Below, in pieces: positions 6,464 to 10,903 of a stretch of 10,903 bases of DNA. Position numbers and translations under genes: made by a program. The notes beneath the pieces are model-generated. The model had not been told where the DNA came from, made no database searches, and saw only the letters and a program-made list of their open reading frames with translations. This DNA is from Bacteroidales bacterium (GTDB lineage Bacteria; Bacteroidota; Bacteroidia; Bacteroidales; F082). The first letter of the stretch is position 1. Each line of letters starts with the position of its first letter. The stretch is taken from assembly GCA_017508895.1 (NCBI GenBank), contig JAFWRA010000303.1, positions 1-10,903 of the forward strand, in the 5' to 3' direction.

Positions 6464-7078
6464 ATGAAAAAATTTGCCATTATCATGGTGCTGACCGCTC
6501 TATTTAGTTGTGGCACAGCCCAAAACAAAGAAAACAAACAAGAAAACAACGGTGCAACAGAAACGACGACCGTGACAGAACAAACCCAAAATAACAACAC
6601 TATGAAAGCATTAGTGACCTACTTTTCGGCTTCGGGTGTCACCCGTAATGCCGCAAAACAAGTGGCCGACATCATCGGTGCCGACCTCTTTGAAATCACC
6701 CCCGAACAACTCTACACTGACGCCGACCTCGATTGGCGCGACAAACAATCACGCTCGACCATCGAAATGAACGACAAGAACTCGCGTCCAGCCATTAAAG
6801 ACGGTGGCAAGGTAAAGAACCTCGACCAGTATGATGTGGTCTATGTAGGCTTCCCCATCTGGTGGTACACCGCCCCGACCATCATCAACACCTTTATCGA
6901 GGCCAACGACTTCACGGGCAAGACCATCGTGCCCTTCGCCACTTCCGGCGGTAGCAACATCAAGAAAGCTTGTGAAGACCTGCAAGCCACTTATCCTGAC
7001 TACAAATTCGGCGAAGGTAAATTGCTGAACAGCATCGACAAGGCCGACATCGAGAGATGGGCTGCGGCGGTGAAATGA
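6464..7078 (+). CDS. Flavodoxin with a lipoprotein signal peptide
   Basis: A 204-residue protein. Residues 1-16 are a lipoprotein signal (MKKFAIIMVLTALFSC, lipidated Cys16), followed by a low-complexity linker rich in Asn, Gln, Thr and Glu (17-46). A complete flavodoxin-like domain then begins at Met47 (MKALVTYFSASG). The FMN phosphate loop is FSASGVTRNAA (54-64), the second flavin loop GFPIWWYTAP (129-138), and the third ATSGGSNIKK (159-168), which matches the Flavodoxin_4 type. Flavodoxins usually work in the cytoplasm as low-potential electron carriers; this one should be anchored to a membrane and face the periplasm or outside. Met47 (ATG at 6602) sits exactly where a cytoplasmic flavodoxin would start, so an internal start producing a soluble form cannot be excluded. 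It is monocistronic, with its own -7 box and a downstream hairpin. The redox partner is unknown. Confidence 0.9.
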   Translation: MKKFAIIMVLTALFSCGTAQNKENKQENNGATETTTVTEQTQNNNTMKALVTYFSASGVTRNAAKQVADIIGADLFEITPEQLYTDADLDWRDKQSRSTIEMNDKNSRPAIKDGGKVKNLDQYDVVYVGFPIWWYTAPTIINTFIEANDFTGKTIVPFATSGGSNIKKACEDLQATYPDYKFGEGKLLNSIDKADIERWAAAVK

Positions 7079-7098
7079 TTTGATTTTTTGTGAATCCT

Positions 7099-7136
7099 TG
7101 TAGGGCTGTCACATTGTGGTAGCCCTACATATTTTA
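7099..7136. terminator. Terminator between flavodoxin and DUF4249 genes
   Basis: TGTAGGGCT (7099-7107) pairs with AGCCCTACA (7121-7129), a perfect 9-bp stem. The 13-base loop can form a small inner CAC/GTG pairing. A T-rich tract TATTTTATT follows on the + strand and overlaps the minus-strand stop codon (7136-7134). On the minus strand the T-rich stretch is about 10 bases away, so it is probably weaker in that direction. Confidence 0.78.
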
Positions 7137-8180
7137 TTCCGACAATTCCAAGGCAAACCACAAGGTATCCACTGTTCTTCCACCCACAATGCCGTAGCCG
7201 CCGTTCACGTTGGTATGCGTCTGGACGGGTTCGGCAAAGAGCTGGTCTATCTCGCTGCCTTGCTCGCAGGTGTTCAGATAGTAGTAGTATTCCTTACTGA
7301 GATGCTGCAAACTGACGGAAATTTGGAAGAAATCCTCTTTGAAGTCTTCCCACAAGGTGAAATAAAGATAGAGCGGCAGCTTGATTTGGTATGACCTGCC
7401 ATCGAAAAGTATGTCCGTGAACACGCCTTCGGGCCTCGACTGAAAATCGATGTTGATGTAATCATTGTCAGAGACATTGGCACCGAAAACAGGGTCGTCG
7501 TATGACGTGCTGATGTAGAAACTGTTGCCACTATCATAGTCGGAATAGCCGTCGTTTTCCAAATGAATCTTGAAATAGTCGGTCTGCCCGGGATTGGGGT
7601 CGGCGATTTCAACGGTCAGTTCCAATTGACCCATAATCGTCCAAATCGTATCCCCCTCATATTCCTCAAACGACACCTCCCAAAGTTTGGTTTGGCAATC
7701 GCCAAGGCTCCATGTCACCGTATTGGGCACGGGACTTGTCGAACCTTCCACGTCGTCGAAACCATTGGCCGAGGCCGTGATTTTCACCACATCGCCTTCT
7801 TGTGGACAGTAGTCGCTAACGAAAGCGGGAACTATCTTGTAAACAGGTTTCACGCTATCCATGTCAACATATTCATAACTCGTCCAAACGGTGTCGGGTT
7901 GCCGTGTCAATCCACCGATGCGGTTGCCGTTCACGAAAAGGGTGGCCACAACGTCATCAGGGGCTTGCATGTTGCTATCGTTGTCGAGGAAGAAAATGCT
8001 TTTGCTGATGTAAGCCTTCACGGGCTGTCCCGGCTCAACGATGCTGTTGATAACCAACTTCGGGTCGACTTGCTCACCGTTGAACTCGATTTCCTTTTCG
8101 CAGGAAGCAAGGAGTATTGCGCTGATTAATAACAAAATAACTCTCCTTATATTTTGCTTGTTTTGAAGGTTTTGTGACAT
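7134..8180 (-). CDS. DUF4249 family outer-membrane-associated lipoprotein
   Basis: A 348-residue lipoprotein. The signal has a basic N-region (NIRRV), a hydrophobic core, and lipobox LASC with Cys27. The mature part opens with CEKEIEF, then DPKLVINSIVEPGQP (39-53), the recognisable start of DUF4249, which continues for most of the chain as predicted beta-rich sequence (for example DVVATLFVNGNRIGGL). Members are nearly always encoded beside TonB-dependent receptors in Bacteroidota and are thought to be surface or outer-membrane partners of the receptor; no substrate is known. Here it begins only 6 bases after the receptor gene's stop codon, so the two are almost certainly one transcript. The role as a substrate-binding partner, by analogy with SusD, is inference from position only; it shows no resemblance to SusD. 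Confidence 0.9.
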   Translation of the reverse strand: MSQNLQNKQNIRRVILLLISAILLASCEKEIEFNGEQVDPKLVINSIVEPGQPVKAYISKSIFFLDNDSNMQAPDDVVATLFVNGNRIGGLTRQPDTVWTSYEYVDMDSVKPVYKIVPAFVSDYCPQEGDVVKITASANGFDDVEGSTSPVPNTVTWSLGDCQTKLWEVSFEEYEGDTIWTIMGQLELTVEIADPNPGQTDYFKIHLENDGYSDYDSGNSFYISTSYDDPVFGANVSDNDYINIDFQSRPEGVFTDILFDGRSYQIKLPLYLYFTLWEDFKEDFFQISVSLQHLSKEYYYYLNTCEQGSEIDQLFAEPVQTHTNVNGGYGIVGGRTVDTLWFALELSE

Positions 8181-8186
8181 GATAAC

Positions 8187-10601
8187 TCAGAATTTATAAC
8201 TCAAACTAAATGAAGGAATTATTGGAAATATGCTGACTTGCATCAGTTTTTTCTCGGCTTGCTGGGTGGATTCGTCGTAAACATAGTCCGTATAGACGAG
8301 GAAGGGGTTGTTGTGGTTATAGACATTGTAAACGCTGAAGTTGAGGGTGAGCAAACCCGGATTCAACGGGAAGTGCATGTTGGCACCCAAGTCGAGGCGA
8401 TGATAGTTGCCCATGCGGAAGTTGTTGCGCTCCAAGGCGTTGATGTGCTGGAATTCGCCCCAATCGTTGGGCAATCCTTCATAAACCTGCGTTCCGAGCG
8501 TGCCGCAATTGCCACTGCTGAAAACCCAAGTGCCGCTCAAGTCGAAACTGTCGCTGAACTTGTGCTGCACGGTGACGCTGATGTCGTGGCGGCGGTCGTA
8601 TTTGGCCGGAAATACTTTTCCATTATTAATTATCTGTCCCTCGCGGTCGAACTGCCGCTTGGAATGTGCCCAAGTGTAGCCAATCCAACCCGTTGTTTTG
8701 CCGAAACTGCGCTGCACGAGCAACTCCACGCCGTAGGCCCAGCCTTTGCCCATGCAAACTTTCTCGTCCCATCGCTCTGAGGAGCCGAAAAACGATGCGC
8801 CGTCCTTATATTCGAGCAAGTTGTCCATAGTCTTATAATAGCCTTCTACCGAAATGTCGAACAGGCGCGGCAACTCGTAAAACGCCCCAACCGACCATTG
8901 GTGGGCGTTCATCGGGACGATCTTCGCCGTCACGGGCACCCACAAGTCGGTGGGCAGGCTGAGGCTGCTATTCGACAGCAAATGAACATATTGCGTCATG
9001 TAGGCATAGCCCGCCTTCAACGAAAGGTTGGAGGCCAACATCAGGCTGGTGCTGACACGCGGCTGCACACTTTGGTAAGTCTTGCCCTCGACGGTGAAGG
9101 TGGAATAGTGGACACCGAGGTTCATGCGGAAGATGTCGCCAAAGGTCATGTTGTCCTCGGCGTAAAGCGCTGTTTCGTGGGCATACACATTCGGCGAACC
9201 CGTGACGGTGTCAACCAAAGATTGTTGGCTTTCGCTCATCTGTATGGATTGTACCTCGGGGCGGAAGATATGGTAGGTATAGTTGCCGCCGAAACGGATT
9301 TCGTGGTTGGGCAGGGGCGTATAGTCGAAGTCGACCTTGGCCGTCAAATCGTTGATGCCCGACTTGTAGACCATGTCGAACGCATTTTTCGAAACTGTGT
9401 TGGTGGGCAGATAAGTGTCTTCTTCCGTCAGATTCATGCCGAGGTTGTGGCGGTATTGCGTATAGTTGACAGAAGCATCCATGAAAAGCTTTTGCGATAC
9501 GACATGATTCCAGCGCAAGGCAGCCACTTTGTTGCCCCATTTCCAGTTCAATTTGATGCGATGTGTATATTGTGTGCTATCCGACACGAAATCCTTGTTT
9601 TTCACGCCGAAATAAATGGCATCGTCACCGGTGTAGAAACTGAGGTAAAGACGGTCCTTGTCCGAAATCTTCCAGTTGAGTTTGGCGTTGAAGTCGTAGA
9701 AATAATAACCTACGCTCAGCTTGCTGATTTCAGGCGTGCTCCACGAAGCAATCCATAGGGCGGGCTTGATGAGCAGGTCGCCGTAGGTGCGGCGATACGA
9801 CAGGTTGAACGACAATTTGTCTTTCACTATCGGACCCTCGAAGTTGAACTTTGAGGAAATCAGGCCGATGCTGGCGTTACCATGGTATTTTTGCATGTCA
9901 CCTTCCTTCATGCGGATGTCGACCACCGACGAGAGGCGGCCACCGAAATGCGCCGGGAAGCTACCTTTGTATAAGGTGACGTTCTTCAAGGCGTCAGGGT
10001 TGAAGACGGAGAAGAAACCGAGCATGTGGTTGACATTGTAGACAGGCACACCATCAAGCAAGAGCAGGTTCTCGTCAGGACCGCCGCCGCGCACATACAT
10101 ACCCGCCGAACCTTCCGAGCCATTCTGCACGCCAGGCAGCAGCTGTATGGCTTTCAGCACGTCGGCTTCGCCAAACAAAGTCGGGATGCTCTTTATTTGT
10201 TGCACAGGCAGTTCCACCACGCTCATCTGTGGATTGCGGGCACTCACTGTGGCGCGTGTGCCTTCCACCACCACCTCGTCCAAGGTCGTATTGGTTTCGA
10301 GCATGAAGTTGAGGCTGAGGTTCTCTTTCAAGTCAAGTGCACGGCTTTGTTGGGTGTAGCCCACATACGACACTTGCAGGTCCACTTGACCTTGGTTCAA
10401 AGTCAGGGTGTAGAAGCCGTAACTATTGGTGGCACAGCCTTTACCTGAGTTTTTGTCAAAAATGGTCGCTCCGATAAGCGTCTCTTTACTGGCGGCATCC
10501 ATCACATAGCCGCTGATGGTGCGTTTCTGGGCAAAAGTTGGCATACATGCCAATAAAAAGCCGATGGCGATCAACCATCGGCTCAATGAGTGTTGTTTCA
10601 T
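8187..10601 (-). CDS. TonB-dependent outer-membrane receptor with CarboxypepD_reg-like domain
   Basis: An 804-residue outer-membrane transporter. A signal peptide (1-24, ending TFA before QKR) is followed by a carboxypeptidase-regulatory-like beta-sandwich (about 27-104: ISGYVMDAASKETLIGATI and NSYGFYTLTL). A TonB-box-like segment TLDEVVVEG lies at 106-114, and the plug domain (about 125-232) carries YVRGGGPDENLLLLDGVPV and FPAHFGGRLSSVVDIRM. The remaining 570 residues are the beta-barrel, closing with LSYKF and a terminal Phe as expected for barrel assembly. It imports a substrate using TonB/ExbBD energy. At 804 residues it is shorter than typical SusC proteins, and it lies next to DUF4249 rather than SusD, placing it in the DUF4249-linked receptor group. 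Substrate unknown; the S41 protease just upstream hints at peptides or proteins, but that is conjecture. Confidence 0.94.
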   Translation of the reverse strand: MKQHSLSRWLIAIGFLLACMPTFAQKRTISGYVMDAASKETLIGATIFDKNSGKGCATNSYGFYTLTLNQGQVDLQVSYVGYTQQSRALDLKENLSLNFMLETNTTLDEVVVEGTRATVSARNPQMSVVELPVQQIKSIPTLFGEADVLKAIQLLPGVQNGSEGSAGMYVRGGGPDENLLLLDGVPVYNVNHMLGFFSVFNPDALKNVTLYKGSFPAHFGGRLSSVVDIRMKEGDMQKYHGNASIGLISSKFNFEGPIVKDKLSFNLSYRRTYGDLLIKPALWIASWSTPEISKLSVGYYFYDFNAKLNWKISDKDRLYLSFYTGDDAIYFGVKNKDFVSDSTQYTHRIKLNWKWGNKVAALRWNHVVSQKLFMDASVNYTQYRHNLGMNLTEEDTYLPTNTVSKNAFDMVYKSGINDLTAKVDFDYTPLPNHEIRFGGNYTYHIFRPEVQSIQMSESQQSLVDTVTGSPNVYAHETALYAEDNMTFGDIFRMNLGVHYSTFTVEGKTYQSVQPRVSTSLMLASNLSLKAGYAYMTQYVHLLSNSSLSLPTDLWVPVTAKIVPMNAHQWSVGAFYELPRLFDISVEGYYKTMDNLLEYKDGASFFGSSERWDEKVCMGKGWAYGVELLVQRSFGKTTGWIGYTWAHSKRQFDREGQIINNGKVFPAKYDRRHDISVTVQHKFSDSFDLSGTWVFSSGNCGTLGTQVYEGLPNDWGEFQHINALERNNFRMGNYHRLDLGANMHFPLNPGLLTLNFSVYNVYNHNNPFLVYTDYVYDESTQQAEKKLMQVSIFPIIPSFSLSYKF

Positions 10602-10640
10602 TACAATTGCGTTTGGATGGTTTGTTCAATCGCTTTAACG

Positions 10641-10648
10641 CAAAGGTT
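10641..10648 (-). promoter_or_regulatory. Possible degenerate -7 box before the TonB-dependent receptor
   Basis: The minus strand reads AACCTTTG followed by CG, one mismatch from TAnnTTTG. It is in the 53-base gap between the S41 stop and the receptor ATG. No -33 element is visible, so readthrough from the S41 gene is at least as likely. Confidence 0.3.
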
Positions 10649-10654
10649 CTTGTT

Positions 10655-10903
10655 TTATTGCATAATCCAGTCTGCCGCTGCCTCAATCACGTTGTCGACG
10701 CCTTGGGCGGTACAGGCAGGGTCGAGGATGACGCGCACATCGGGCGGAACGCCGTTCTCGTAGTTGCCTCCATCGATGGCAATGGTGCGACTGGTGCTGA
10801 AGCGATAGGCCCACCCATTGGGTAAGATACCGCCATTGGGCACTCCGAGACCGCCACCGCTATAGTCCCCAAAAAGCTTGACATTGTCGAAAGCCATGGT
10901 GCA
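10655..10903 (-). CDS. S41 family peptidase, C-terminal fragment (partial)
   Basis: The frame is open to the window edge and shows the last 82 residues of a larger protein, ending at TAA (10657-10655). The Met codon at 10897 is probably internal. The pattern VKLFGDYSGGGLGVPNGG, then LPNGWAYRFSTSRT, then GVPPDVRV matches the end of the tail-specific/C-terminal-processing protease fold: the conserved G-D-x-[ST]-G-G-G turn, the LPNGW strand, and the G[IV]PPD motif. The catalytic Ser and Lys lie upstream and are outside the window, so activity cannot be judged. The final segment (CTAQGVDNVIEAAADWI) is the usual helix with which these proteins end. It is in the same direction as the TonB-dependent receptor, 53 bases upstream, and may be the first gene of that operon. 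I am confident of the family, not of the subtype. Confidence 0.85.
   Translation of the reverse strand, partial: CTMAFDNVKLFGDYSGGGLGVPNGGILPNGWAYRFSTSRTIAIDGGNYENGVPPDVRVILDPACTAQGVDNVIEAAADWIMQ

Noticed and set aside
8898..9758. 286-residue open frame on the + strand inside the receptor gene
   Set aside because: It is entirely antisense to a clear TonB-dependent receptor, has no recognisable domain, and is the kind of long shadow frame expected from this codon usage.
10530..10601. Lipoprotein signal in the TonB-dependent receptor (LLAC at residues 16-19)
   Set aside because: Leu at the -2 position is atypical for a lipobox, and a normal signal peptidase I site (TFA before QKR) follows, as is usual for receptors of this type.

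Overview
The window reads as an ordinary chromosomal stretch of a Bacteroidota genome, most likely order Bacteroidales. The evidence is Bacteroidota-type promoters (TAnnTTTG -7 boxes, one with a well-spaced TTTG -33 element), A/T-rich leaders without Shine-Dalgarno sequences, a type IX secretion (T9SS) C-terminal sorting domain, an S46 dipeptidyl-peptidase, a SusC-style TonB-dependent receptor paired with a DUF4249 lipoprotein, and BspA-type leucine-rich repeats. I cannot name genus or species.

Layout. (1) 1-904, + strand: the 3' end of one gene, then a small lipoprotein with a lipocalin-like look; the two appear to be diverged tandem paralogues. (2) 988-2193, - strand: an RlmI-type 23S rRNA cytosine methyltransferase. 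(3) 2322-4460, + strand: a periplasmic S46 peptidase whose specificity position carries Arg, so it is called as DPP11 (Asp/Glu-specific). It is divergent from rlmI, and both genes have recognisable promoter elements. (4) 4486-6269, - strand: a T9SS-secreted BspA-like LRR protein preceded by a small DUF937 protein. (5) 6464-7078, + strand: a flavodoxin behind a lipoprotein signal peptide. (6) 7134-10903, - strand: an apparent operon running from an S41 peptidase (only its C-terminus is in the window) to a TonB-dependent receptor and then a DUF4249 lipoprotein.

The common theme is the cell envelope and peptide handling. DPP11 releases acidic dipeptides in the periplasm, the receptor/DUF4249 pair is probably an outer-membrane uptake unit next to an S41 protease, and the LRR protein is exported to the surface. 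Genes are packed tightly, and no stretch longer than 300 bases lacks a gene. All three convergent junctions (about 917-990, 4460-4488 and 7099-7136) carry a hairpin starting within a few bases of the minus-strand stop codon and probably serving both directions. No tRNA, rRNA, CRISPR array, insertion sequence or prophage signal was seen. I found no strong case for an undescribed system. The best leads are the receptor/DUF4249/S41 module, the membrane-anchored flavodoxin, and a palindrome nested in the first terminator.
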